Assembly: GCA_037179385.1 (NCBI GenBank)
Contig: CM074179.1
Location: 76,125,719 to 76,189,718, forward strand
Direction of reading: 5' to 3'
Source of the DNA: Holothuria scabra
Lineage: Eukaryota > Echinodermata > Holothuroidea > Aspidochirotida > Holothuriidae
DNA length: 64,000 bases
Numbering within the stretch: position 1 is the stretch's first letter; each line of letters begins with the position of its first letter. The notes beneath the pieces are model-generated. The model searched no databases and was not told the DNA's origin. It worked only from the letters and a program-made list of their open reading frames with translations. Positions 44,193 to 53,649 of the stretch are shown here, piece by piece. The translations under genes and the position numbers were made by a program.

Positions 44193-45676
44193 TGTAACGC
44201 TCGCCGTCGTCCTCAAACAGCGTTTCCAGTCGCAGTAGAGTAAAACAGAAGCACACACACACAAAGATGAAGACAGGTCGAGTATTGATTCTCAATCAAT
44301 TTTATTTAGCAATTGTACATCCCGATTCGGTTTGATTGGTGAGGCATCATTGTGAGTAAGCGCAACTCGTACAATCACTTACTTTTACGACCTAATTAAA
44401 CTTAGTGACAGGTGACAGTTTAAGCTACTCTTGAACTTACTCACTGGTCACATCTACTCGTGAGCACCCCTGCCTATGAGTCCCCCTACTCGTGAGCACT
44501 ACCACTTGTGAGCTCCACCTGCTCGCGAACACTGCTACTCGTGAGCACTACCTGTTTGTGAGCACTACCTGCTCGTGAGCACTACCCGCTCGCGAACACT
44601 GCTACTCGTGAGCACTACCTGTTTGTGAGCACTACCTGCTCGTGAGCACTACCTGCTCGTGAGCTCTACCCACTCGTGAGAGTTACTCATAGCCACTATG
44701 GCTTACGAGCACTGATCGCCCATAAGAATCCCTTGTTAAAGCTCCCCTTAATTATAAACCTCACTCAAGAAAATGGATAAAATCTAGATGGTCTCAGCAG
44801 GGGACACACTGACTTAAACAAGTCTAAATCATAGCTCTGCCCGGGCCATTTTACTCTTAAACCACTCGAATGAACTAATTATCTGTCCCAGAAAAGTGCA
44901 TTCAGCCTAAATGATCCGTCTATTTCTCTTATCACTTTTAACTTATGCCGGCCGCTTCACACTGACCGGAACCATTAAGCTACTATTAAATTTCCCCAGC
45001 TTAGGGTTCAATGCTGATGTAATTTCAAAGATTCAGGTCACCGACAGTAACTTAAGACCCGTTAACTGTCTATATAGATTGTTAATTACTTGTAAGGTTA
45101 CCCTTAGGCCAGAAGATTATACACACTGACTTTTACGGAATAATTTCGTCCCAACGGTCCCAAGGTAACGACACCGTTGTGTAGAAGCTTAATAGTAAAT
45201 TCTGTACAAATCTCAATACACAGGCCTACGAAGCAATGAGCTAACGGTACATTGATTATCACACGTCATATACAATCGACGACTTTATAATTGCCTTACT
45301 TCACTTAACGATCGCTTCATTCTTCTATAGTGGGCCTAAAAGAATTAACTGTCACTTTATTAATTGATTACTCTTAAGAATTACGACTTAAACTCACGTT
45401 ACTTTTTGAACCGAGGGAGTACAACGTCTCTTCCTTTAGCGCTTGCCTGTCTGCTTCCGCTCGCTATCAACCCACGAGGCTAAGTGTGAGCCGGCGGGAA
45501 TCTACACACGTGATATCCGGCCCGCACGGGTAACAATAGAAACATGGCACTAGGTCGTGACAAATCACACGATAACAGCTAATTAGAATTACGGAGGTCA
45601 GGGGTCAACTTGCTTCATGTGACAGATTAAAGGTACCGTGCAAGGAGGGCGCTTACCTTGCGTTTTCGCTACACCA
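44193..45676 (-). repeat. Gypsy-2 3' LTR
   Basis: 1484 bp. On the minus strand it begins TGGTGTAGCG and ends CGTTACA. It contains a 17-bp-type minisatellite at 44454-44690 that is 67 bp longer than in the other LTR. Confidence 0.95.
44454..44690. repeat. LTR minisatellite, long allele
   Basis: Degenerate units near CTCGTGAGCACTACCTG, about 17 bp. It has one extra block of four units relative to 52489-52658. Confidence 0.9.
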
Positions 45677-45687
45677 CCCCCTCCCAC
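45677..45687 (-). other. Gypsy-2 polypurine tract
   Basis: GTGGGAGGGGG on the minus strand directly before the 3' LTR. It primes plus-strand synthesis in this family. Its position confirms the LTR start TGGTGTAG. Confidence 0.85.
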
Positions 45688-45936
45688 AAAAAGGAATGCT
45701 TCCACGCATTCGACGTTGTACATTCTCAGCTTTAGAATAATTAAAGACAGAATTTTGAGAAACACTTTTACACTATAAAATCTATATACATCTGTTTTCA
45801 ATGCACTTACCTAGCATGCACTTAATAGCAAAACACTTTTTGAAACATTTTTACAAGTCATTAAAAAGAACAAAATTCATGTAAGTCTTTAAACATGTCA
45901 AACTTAACAAAACTTCATGGCAATCGTCTGCATCTA

Positions 45937-46701
45937 CTACTGGCCTTCGTACTGTTCCTTCACTGCTCTGTAGAATGTACCTCCTGGGCTGACAGCAGTC
46001 TCTGTCGTCACCACATATAACTTTTTGTCTCCGGCGATACGCTTCATCTGCCAGGAATACGACGTTGACGCACTGGACAAGTCTCGAGCTCTTACTCTAG
46101 CTTCGCTCACTTTGACTTCTGTTGCCGTCTGGTTACCTGAGAGTAGCCCTCTGAAAAGCCGCGGATCCGGGCCTCGATCTCCAGGGTTGTCAATCGGTAC
46201 AGTCTTGGGTGAATCCACTTCTGAACTCTGATGGTCTGGACTGACTGGGGTGTTGGTCACTTCCTGCACAGGGCGTTCAGACTCCTTTATCTTCAGCCTG
46301 CAATCTTCTGGGCTTTCCGCTAGCACCTCCGTCAGACTCGGTGCATACGGTACCGCTTGTCTTTGGACTCGGGGTGTCTTCGGCACACACCGCCTTACGT
46401 CGTGGGTATGGGTCTTGTCCTCGTTTTCTTCTGTCCTCTGTGTTTTGGGAGTAGCCCTACTCGGTAATTTGGCAGCTGCCTGTTTCGGCTTTGTATGTGT
46501 AACATCAATGTGTCTTGCGAGATTCCCCCTCCTATTCGAGCTGTACTCACACTTATTACACTTGAACCTGGCCGACTTATGCTTGTTTTGAAGATGCTCT
46601 CTCAGCTTGCCTACAGTTTTGAGCCTTTCCTTACAGATCCGACATCTATACTCCCGGGCCAACTCCAGCTCTTTCTCGTCCATCGTGTCAATAAACTCCA
46701 T
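45937..46701 (-). CDS. Gypsy-2 ORF3: two-finger C2H2 zinc-finger protein
   Basis: 254 codons from ATG 46699-46701 to the stop at 45937. The frame is open eight codons further up, but those lie across a splice-acceptor-like tract. Residues near 20-70 hold two C2H2 fingers, both CX2CX12HX4H (CRICKERL...HLQNKH and CNKCEYSS...HIDVTH). Basic and Ser/Thr/Pro-rich low-complexity sequence follows, and a short hydrophilic C terminus. There is no signal peptide or membrane segment, so it is not an envelope protein. Fingers of this type bind DNA or RNA. A role in nuclear targeting, transcription of the LTR or RNA binding is possible but unproven. It starts 61 bp after the pol stop. The frame is fully open although gag and pol are interrupted. 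Confidence 0.85.
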   Translation of the reverse strand: MEFIDTMDEKELELAREYRCRICKERLKTVGKLREHLQNKHKSARFKCNKCEYSSNRRGNLARHIDVTHTKPKQAAAKLPSRATPKTQRTEENEDKTHTHDVRRCVPKTPRVQRQAVPYAPSLTEVLAESPEDCRLKIKESERPVQEVTNTPVSPDHQSSEVDSPKTVPIDNPGDRGPDPRLFRGLLSGNQTATEVKVSEARVRARDLSSASTSYSWQMKRIAGDKKLYVVTTETAVSPGGTFYRAVKEQYEGQ

Positions 46702-46725
46702 CTGCAATAGAAAAGAGAAAAACAA
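46702..46725 (-). promoter_or_regulatory. Candidate splice acceptor for ORF3
   Basis: TTTTTCTCTTTTCTATTGCAG on the minus strand, with the AG immediately followed by the ORF3 ATG. A long pyrimidine tract and CAG are a strong consensus. It suggests that ORF3 is read from a spliced subgenomic RNA. The matching donor is not certain. Confidence 0.65.
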
Positions 46726-46762
46726 TTAACTTTTCACTGCAATTTTGGATTACTTCCGAGAA

Positions 46763-49700
46763 TTACATGACATAATCTTGGTGCCACTCAGGCGGTTTCC
46801 TTCTCCTTTGAGTCAGACTTGTGGGCTGGCTCCCTCCTTTTGGTGGTTGGGACGAACCCGAACTTTCGGATCCTTGGTCAGTCATCTTTCCAGTCTCATC
46901 AGTCTGTACACAGGTTGTGCAATATGTGGGCTCCTTCTTAGTAGTAGCTACTTCAGTCTCTCGTGACTCTAACGTCTTCAGTCGATTGTGGTGGACAACA
47001 CTCGTTCGTCCGGTGTCCCCGTTCTTGATAGGAAACGTCACATCACTTAGTCTATCCACTATTGTCCATGGACCTTCCCAGTCTCGAGCTAATTTTGGAT
47101 TCAGCCCTCTCTTCCTATTAGGGTTGTACAGGAGAACTCTGTCGCCCTTTCTGAACTCGTTTTCTCTTGCATCCCGGTCATAGTTCCTTTTCTGCCTATT
47201 ACTGGCTATTTCTGTGCAATCCCGAGCATGTTTATGGGTTTCCCTTAGCATCTCTTGGAGTCTCATTACGTACTGGTTCTGCGAAACAACCTCTTGATTC
47301 TGGTTATCTTCTTCCACCGATACTTTGTCGAAAAGCAAGTCAACAGGCAAAGCTATGTCCCGGCCCAGCATCATCTCGTTTGGTGAAATACCACTTGTCT
47401 CGTGTCGAGATGAGCGATATGCCATAAGGGTCAACGGGAGGCATTGATCCCAGTCCTTCTGATTTTTGTCAACTGTCTTTGACAACATCTCTTCAAGTGT
47501 ACGGTTCATTCTCTCTATCATCCCATCACTCTGTGGATGCAGTGCCGTTGTGCGAGTTTTCTGAATTCCCAGCAGGTTACACACTCCTTTGAACACTTGG
47601 GACTCGAAATTCCTGCCTTGATCTGTGTGCAGTTTGTCTGGAACTCCGAATCTAGAGATGAACTCATTTACGAGAGCGGTGGCAACAGTGGTAGCTTCTT
47701 GGTTGGGAATGGCATACGCTTCTACCCATTTGGTGAAATAATCGGCAACGACCATTATATATCTGTTCCCTCGATCGGTTAAAGGCAACGGACCCAGAAT
47801 ATCTATCGCTATTCTTTCCAAAGGGGTTCCCACTGGCTGAATTTTCATTTTTGCCTTTCCCTTGGTCTTGGGCATTTTTCTCTCTTGGCATACAATACAT
47901 GCCTTACACCACCTTTCTACTTGCCTTCTCCAACCATGCCAGTAAAATCGTTTCTGCACCCTTCGAAGTGTCCGTTTAATCCCCATGTGGCCTGCCGTAG
48001 GGTTGTCATGGAGTAGTTCCAAGATTTCTGTTCTTAGACCCCTGGGTACGACTAGTTGCCAGGTTATCTCCCTACCATCGTGGCTCTCCCATCTGCGGCA
48101 CAAAACGCCATCCCTTACATCAAGTCTTTCCCATTGTGCCCAATAGTTCTTCAACTCTTCTTTTTCCCTCGAAATATTTTGAGTCTCTGGTCTCAGCGTG
48201 CTTTCCTCTTTCCACTCAATAACCTTTCTTGTTTCCACATCCTTGAGTTGTTCGTTCCTAATGGCTTCCAAGGACCATTGCCGTAACCATGGTGGATCCT
48301 CTAATTCCTGATCTCCCCTCATAACTGCTGCAACTAGAGTGTCTGGTGGTGAGACGCTCTCCTCTGTGTGTTTTCCCTGGGATTCCTTGCTAACTATATT
48401 AGATCTCTCGTTAGACGGGCAGGACGACGGCTTTTCACCTTCCTTGCTGTATTCCTCCTTCTTACTGCAATGTCTACAATCAGTCTCACACGGTCTACGA
48501 GACAAACTATCGGCATTGCCATGACTTTTCCCTGGACGGTGCTGAATGTCAAAGTGGTATGTGCTCAGCAGCTCGAGCCATCTGGCAATCTGTCCTTCGG
48601 GATTTTTGAATGTCATAAGCCACCTTAGGGCAGCATGATCAGTCCTTATTAGAAACTTGGTTCCATAGAGGTAGTGGTGGAACTGTTTCACTGCCTTAAC
48701 AACTGCCAGAAGCTCCTTCCTTGTGATGCAATATCTCTTCTCTTGCTTTGTCATGGATTTGCTGAAGTAACTGATCACCTTTTCTTCACCATCCTGGATT
48801 TGTGACAAAACTGCCCCAACCCCAAAATCGCTAGCGTCTGTGTCAAGAATGAATTTACCGGTGGTGTCTGGGTACGCCATGAATGGTGCTGAAGTCAACG
48901 CTTCTTTCAGCTTTTGGAGGGCTGTCTCACAATCTGAATTCCAATCGAATGCCTGCTTCTTCTCCGTCAACTTGAATAGAGGTGCGGCTATGTCCGCAAA
49001 TCCCTTGATAAATCTTCTGTAGTAGCCACACAGCCCCCAAAAGCCGCGTACTTCAGTGAGATTCTTCGGCCTAGGCCATTTTGTCACATCTGCAATTTTC
49101 TGTTGATCGGTAGCCACTCCTTCTTTAGAAACAACATGCCCCAAATATGTAACACTGGACTGAAAGAGGTTGCACTTCTCGGGACTCAACTTCAGATTTG
49201 CAGCTCTCAGTCTGTCAAAGACTTCTTTCAACCTCCCTAAACTTTCCTCGAACGTGGAACCGTACACTATCACATCGTCTAGGTAGACTAAGCACACCTG
49301 CCAGTGAAGACCAGACAAAACCCGGTCCATAAGCCTCTCAAAAGTTGCAGGCGCATTACATAATCCAAATGGCATAACTCGAAACTGAAACAACCCCTCG
49401 CCAGTCACGAACGCTGTCTTCTCCTTATCTTTCTCCTCCATGCCGACTTGCCAGTATCCACTTGCAAGATCAAGTGTTGTAAACCATTGCGCACCACTCA
49501 GAGCATCGAGCGAATCTGTTATACGTGGGATAGGGTAGGAATCTTTGGAAGTCACAGCATTAACCTTCCTATAGTCAATACAAAACCGAGTTTTACCATT
49601 CTTTTTCTTAACGAGCACTACCGGTGACGACCAAGCACTGGTGGATGGCTCTATTACCCCAGCATCGAGCATCTCGGTTACAAGATCTCTCTCTACTTGT

Positions 49701-50341
49701 CTTTGCTGAACAGGAACTCTTCTGGCTGGCTGTTTGATAGGTTTGGCAGCTCCTGTATCAATGGTATGCTTTACAACTGTTGTTCGCCCCAAGTCATTGA
49801 GAGATCTGGAAAACACATCACCATACTGGCTCAACAGGTCTTTCAGCTGTCCGTACTGTTCTTCTTCAAGTCTACCACCGCATGATTCCAATAATCCAAC
49901 GAGGTGTTGCGGGAATTCCTCCGTGTCTTGGTGTTTATCCGTAGCAGTTTTCACAGTTCGAACTGGTGTCGCCAGGTTACCATAAGAACTATCTTCCATC
50001 CCAATTACCTCTACGACCTCCTCCAGAACCCCTGCTACTGTGCCTTTGTACACTCGTATGGGTTCGAAACTAGGGTTGAACACTCTTAAGGGTACTACCA
50101 GTAGGCCGTGCCTACTTACAAATTTTTCAGCTGGCTCCACAAGTCCTCGATTGCCTTGAAATATCCCTGAAAGTTCTCCACATATCACTGATTCTGTACC
50201 TGGGGCAATCACCACTGTTTCACACAAAACTATCCGACAAGGTCCCAGTACCTCATCATCAGGGTGCTCCCCATCAACCTGTGGCTCCCCTATGTGTACT
50301 TTGTCCCATGATATGGTTCCCCCGAGAACATCCAAACTACA
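46763..50341 (-). CDS. pol: Gypsy-2 pol: RT, RNase H, integrase
   Basis: About 1190 codons, open from the amber at 50342 to the stop at 46763. Counted from the Met at 50335: RT about 220-400 with FCIDYRKVN, LDLASGYWQV, MPFGLCNAPATF and the YLDD box (351-354); RNase H about 490-620 with DTDASDFG, KELLAVV and RTDHAAL; integrase with the HHCC zinc domain (GHMGIKRT...CKACIVCQERK) and a DDE core (IDILGPL, LHTDQGRNF, a DGMIERMNRTL segment), then a GPW-type C-terminal domain. All catalytic residues seen are intact. It copies the RNA, removes it and inserts the cDNA in the nucleus. Confidence 0.95.
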   Translation of the reverse strand, partial: CSLDVLGGTISWDKVHIGEPQVDGEHPDDEVLGPCRIVLCETVVIAPGTESVICGELSGIFQGNRGLVEPAEKFVSRHGLLVVPLRVFNPSFEPIRVYKGTVAGVLEEVVEVIGMEDSSYGNLATPVRTVKTATDKHQDTEEFPQHLVGLLESCGGRLEEEQYGQLKDLLSQYGDVFSRSLNDLGRTTVVKHTIDTGAAKPIKQPARRVPVQQRQVERDLVTEMLDAGVIEPSTSAWSSPVVLVKKKNGKTRFCIDYRKVNAVTSKDSYPIPRITDSLDALSGAQWFTTLDLASGYWQVGMEEKDKEKTAFVTGEGLFQFRVMPFGLCNAPATFERLMDRVLSGLHWQVCLVYLDDVIVYGSTFEESLGRLKEVFDRLRAANLKLSPEKCNLFQSSVTYLGHVVSKEGVATDQQKIADVTKWPRPKNLTEVRGFWGLCGYYRRFIKGFADIAAPLFKLTEKKQAFDWNSDCETALQKLKEALTSAPFMAYPDTTGKFILDTDASDFGVGAVLSQIQDGEEKVISYFSKSMTKQEKRYCITRKELLAVVKAVKQFHHYLYGTKFLIRTDHAALRWLMTFKNPEGQIARWLELLSTYHFDIQHRPGKSHGNADSLSRRPCETDCRHCSKKEEYSKEGEKPSSCPSNERSNIVSKESQGKHTEESVSPPDTLVAAVMRGDQELEDPPWLRQWSLEAIRNEQLKDVETRKVIEWKEESTLRPETQNISREKEELKNYWAQWERLDVRDGVLCRRWESHDGREITWQLVVPRGLRTEILELLHDNPTAGHMGIKRTLRRVQKRFYWHGWRRQVERWCKACIVCQERKMPKTKGKAKMKIQPVGTPLERIAIDILGPLPLTDRGNRYIMVVADYFTKWVEAYAIPNQEATTVATALVNEFISRFGVPDKLHTDQGRNFESQVFKGVCNLLGIQKTRTTALHPQSDGMIERMNRTLEEMLSKTVDKNQKDWDQCLPLTLMAYRSSRHETSGISPNEMMLGRDIALPVDLLFDKVSVEEDNQNQEVVSQNQYVMRLQEMLRETHKHARDCTEIASNRQKRNYDRDARENEFRKGDRVLLYNPNRKRGLNPKLARDWEGPWTIVDRLSDVTFPIKNGDTGRTSVVHHNRLKTLESRETEVATTKKEPTYCTTCVQTDETGKMTDQGSESSGSSQPPKGGSQPTSLTQRRRKPPEWHQDYVM

Positions 50342-50737
50342 CTAGTGCCTTCTTAGAAAGTCAAGCCCCAAAATGGCGTCCAACCCAATTTCAGCAACCC
50401 ATACATCATGCTCAAAGATTCTCCCAGCAACACACACTTGAAACACTCCTCGTCCTAGAAAGGGAAAGGTACTACCATCAGCAAGTAACATTTTGACTGG
50501 TGCAGCAAACAATTTAGGTTGTTTATTCTCTGGGATACTAGCATACACTCTAGGATTGATAATGGTTATATTTGCCCCTGTGTCGACCAGAAAGGAAACC
50601 GGCACCTCTTGCAAAAAACCATCTACTCTGATCCCTGCATTGTTATCCGTTATCCCATAACCTCTCACACTAAATTCTGCAGGCCTAATGTCACTGTCTA
50701 CTGCCGACCTTCGGCCTGTAAGCTCGGCTGCTGGTAG
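50342..50737 (-). CDS. pol: Gypsy-2 pol N terminus: aspartic protease
   Basis: Open in the -1 frame relative to gag, overlapping the gag end at 50698. No ATG begins it; GTG 50666-50668 is not a start. VSFLVDTGANITII carries the retropepsin DTG motif, and AILGLDFL is the ILG strand. It ends at TAG 50342-50344, and the frame continues into RT. The amber is either an inactivating change from a CAG or AAG-type codon or a read-through point. Inactivation is more likely. Confidence 0.88.
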   Translation of the reverse strand, partial: LPAAELTGRRSAVDSDIRPAEFSVRGYGITDNNAGIRVDGFLQEVPVSFLVDTGANITIINPRVYASIPENKQPKLFAAPVKMLLADGSTFPFLGRGVFQVCVAGRIFEHDVWVAEIGLDAILGLDFLRRH

Positions 50738-52194
50738 TTTTCCTGACGATTTTCATTTTGTGTCCTTTCAGCTTCTTTGGGTGGTTCCTGGCAATTTCTC
50801 TTCAAATGCCCTGGCTTACCACGGCGCCAACACTTTGGTAGTGGTCTCTCATTCTCCTGCCACGACCTGTAGTTAACTCTCTGTTCGCTCCGTGGTGGAC
50901 CTGTTGACTTCTGTTGGTTCTCCTCCAGGTCTCGAAGTTGCGTCTGTTGTCTGACAATCTGTGTCTGCATTTTCTCTATGCTACTGGTCAGGGTCTTGAG
51001 AGCCTCACCAATGGATTCTATTTGTTTCCCCAATTTATCTCCATCAGTTGCTGGGGGCATTATTGCTCTTGCCATGGGTCTGCGAAGGTTCCCTTTCTTT
51101 GTTTCGGCTAAGTAGAAGGCTTCTAGTTCTACAGCTACCTCCACAGCGTCAGCGAGGTTCCGAGGTCTTGACTGGTATACTCTCCACTTTGTGTCTGCAT
51201 CTCCCAGGGTATCAATGAAATAATCCCGGGCTAGGGTTTCAACCATTTCATAGGGAGCCGCCGGGTATGCCTGCAATGTAAGCCTTTTGATTTCTTGCGC
51301 CAGTTGTGGTATGGTTTCTTTTGGGTCCCTAGTCCTGTTCTTCAGAATTGCTCTAAATAATTGTGTCTGGTTAGCAGGACTGAACCTGTTTGCAAGGGCT
51401 GCTGTTAACTGACTATAATCCCTCCTATGTGTATTATCTAGGTCACTAAGAATAGCCCTAGCCTGTCCCTTTAAACTGGCAGCCAGGTACAAAGCTTTTG
51501 CTCCTTGGTCCCATCTGTTAAGCTCTGCTATTAGCTCGAATTGAACCATATAATCATCCCAGTTCCCTGTTCCATCGAATGGGGGTGGGAGAACATTTGG
51601 CCTGCCCCTATTTCCTGTAGTCTCATACCTTTGTGGGATTTCGGGCTCAGGGGGCAAATATTGGCTGAATGGGTTTGTCTGCTCCCTTGAACAAGTAACG
51701 GGACGCCCTCTATACTCATAACCTCTATCCCTCTCCATCCCGTCAAGCCATGAATTAACAGGGGGAGGGTAACCACCAACAGTATTAGGTAACTACTCTG
51801 GGTTGACCCCTACTCTACGTGGAAACCGCTCTGACTGTTGACACCTGTCTTCTCTGTGTGATATTTGTTCATAATCTCGTTGGGCTGCTGGCCTCCTCGG
51901 TCCATCTGTCTCCGTAGTACTGAGCACCTCGTACTCGGCTCGTTGTGGTGACCTCTGCATACCCCCTGAATCCAAAGAAATCAAGGGTTCTGCACTGTGT
52001 TGCCTCCGACTCGGCCCTGTGGTTGACGTTTCCCGGATATCACCATCTGGTTGACTGGAAAATGCGCTCCGATGTTGTCCGTCTTGATTCCCATTCGTTG
52101 TCTGCCTCTGTAGTATGTCTACCCATGACTCTGCAGAACTGGAAACTGGACTTGATCTGCCCATCTGACTGCTTTCCCGGCTGTTCGCGGACAT
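50698..52194 (-). pseudogene. gag: Gypsy-2 gag with internal amber codon and damaged zinc knuckle
   Basis: One frame of 498 codons from ATG 52192-52194 to TAG 50698, interrupted by TAG at 51793-51795 after 133 codons. Downstream of this the frame resumes with YPPPVNSWLDGMERDRG. The retrotransposon gag domain is present (FELIAELNRWDQGAKALYL, AILSDLDNTHRRDY, LTLQAYP). The zinc knuckle reads CWRRGKPGHLKRNC: the second Cys is Arg (CGT for TGT), a one-base change. The start is 35 nt after the LTR. Gag would package the RNA. This copy would make only a short or truncated form unless read through. Confidence 0.85.
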
Positions 52195-52209
52195 CTGGAC
52201 TGGCCAATT

Positions 52210-52227
52210 ATCCCACCGCTGCCACCA
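52210..52227 (-). other. Gypsy-2 primer-binding site
   Basis: TGGTGGCAGCGGTGGGAT begins 2 nt after the end of the 5' LTR on the minus strand. The tRNA was not assigned. Confidence 0.7.
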
Positions 52228-52229
52228 CG

Positions 52230-53644
52230 TGTAACGCTCGCCGTCGTCCTCAAACAGCGTTTACAGTCGCAGTAGAGTATAACAGAAGCACACACACAAA
52301 GATGAAGACAGGTCGAGTATTGATTCTCAATCAATTTTATTTAGCAATTGTACATCCCGATTCGGTTTGATTGGTGAGGCATCATTGTGAGTAAGCGCAA
52401 CTCGTACAATCACTTACTTTTACGACCTAATTAAACTTAGTGACAGGTGACAGTTTAAGCTACTCTTGAACTTACTCACTGGTCACATCTACTCGTGAGC
52501 ACCCCTGCCTATGAGTCCCCCTACTCGTGAGCACTACCACTTGTGAGCTCCACCTGCTCGCGAACACTGCTACTCGTGAGCACTACCTGTTTGTGAGCAC
52601 TACCTGCTCGTGAGCACTACCTGCTCGTGAGCTCTACCCACTCGTGAGAGTTACTCATAGCCACTATGGCTTACGAGCACTGATCACCCGTAAAAATCCC
52701 TTGTTAAAGCTCCCCTTAATTATAAACCTCACTCAAGAAAATGGATAAAATCTAGATGGTCTCAGCAGGGGACACACTGACTTAAACAAGTCTAAATCAT
52801 AGCTCTGCCCGGGCCATTTTACTCTTAAACCACTCGAATGAACTAATTATCTGTCCCAGAAAAGTGCATTCAGCCTAAATGATCCGTCTATTTCTCTTAT
52901 CACTATTAACTTATGCCGGCCGCTTCACACTGACCGGAACCATTGAGCTACTATTAAATTTCCCCAGCTTAGGGTTCAATGCTGATGTAATTTCAAAGAT
53001 TCAGGTCACCGACAGTAACTTAAGACCCGTTAACTGTCTATATAGATTGTTAATTACTTGTAAGGTTACCCTTAGGCCAGAAGATTATACACACTGACTT
53101 TTACGGAATAATTTCGTCCCAACGGTCCCAAGGTAACGACACCGTTGTGTAGAAGCTTAATAGTAAATTCTGTACAAATCTCAATACACAGGCCTACGAA
53201 GCAATGAGCTAACGGTACATTGATTATCACACGTCATATACAATCGACGACTTTATAATTGCCTTACTTCACTTAACGATCGCTTCATTCTTCTATAGTG
53301 GGCCTAAAAGAATTAACTGTCACTTTATTAATTGATTACTCTTAAGAATTACGACTTAAACTCACGTTACTTTTTGAACCGAGGGAGTACAACGTCTCTT
53401 CCTTTAGCGCTTGCCTGTCTGCTTCCGCTCGCTATCAACCCACGAGGCTAAGTGTGAGCCGGCGGGAATCTACACACGTGATATCCGGCCCGCACGGGTA
53501 ACAATAGAAACATGGCACTAGGTCGTGACAAGTCACACGATAACAGCTAATTAGAATTACGGAGGTCAGGGGTCAACTTGCTTCATGTGACAGATTAAAG
53601 GTACCGTGCAAGGAGGGCGCTTACCTTGCGTTTTCGCTACACCA
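52230..53644 (-). repeat. Gypsy-2 5' LTR
   Basis: 1415 bp, same ends as the 3' LTR and more than 99% identical outside the minisatellite. A 72-codon antisense open frame inside both LTRs has no motif and is probably chance. Confidence 0.95.
52489..52658. repeat. LTR minisatellite, short allele
   Basis: Same units as 44454-44690 but 67 bp shorter. Confidence 0.9.
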
Positions 53645-53649
53645 TATAT

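Larger units (their letters stand above)
44193..53644 (-). mobile_element. Gypsy-2: young Ty3/Gypsy retrotransposon with an extra C2H2 zinc-finger ORF
   Basis: 9452 bp on the minus strand, flanked by TATAT on both sides. The LTRs differ at about ten substituted sites plus one tandem-repeat length change, so the insertion is recent. Order on the minus strand: LTR, PBS, gag, PR-RT-RH-IN, C2H2 ORF, polypurine tract, LTR. The pol type and order are Ty3/Gypsy. The copy carries amber codons at 51793 and 50342 and a broken gag zinc knuckle, so it probably needs help in trans. Confidence 0.95.

Noticed and set aside
44911..45129. 72-codon frame also present at 52879-53097
   Set aside because: Both copies lie in near-identical LTRs and run antisense to the element, so conservation only reflects LTR identity.
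46025..48628. Many plus-strand frames across the Gypsy-2 coding region
   Set aside because: Shadows of the minus-strand pol and ORF3 frames.
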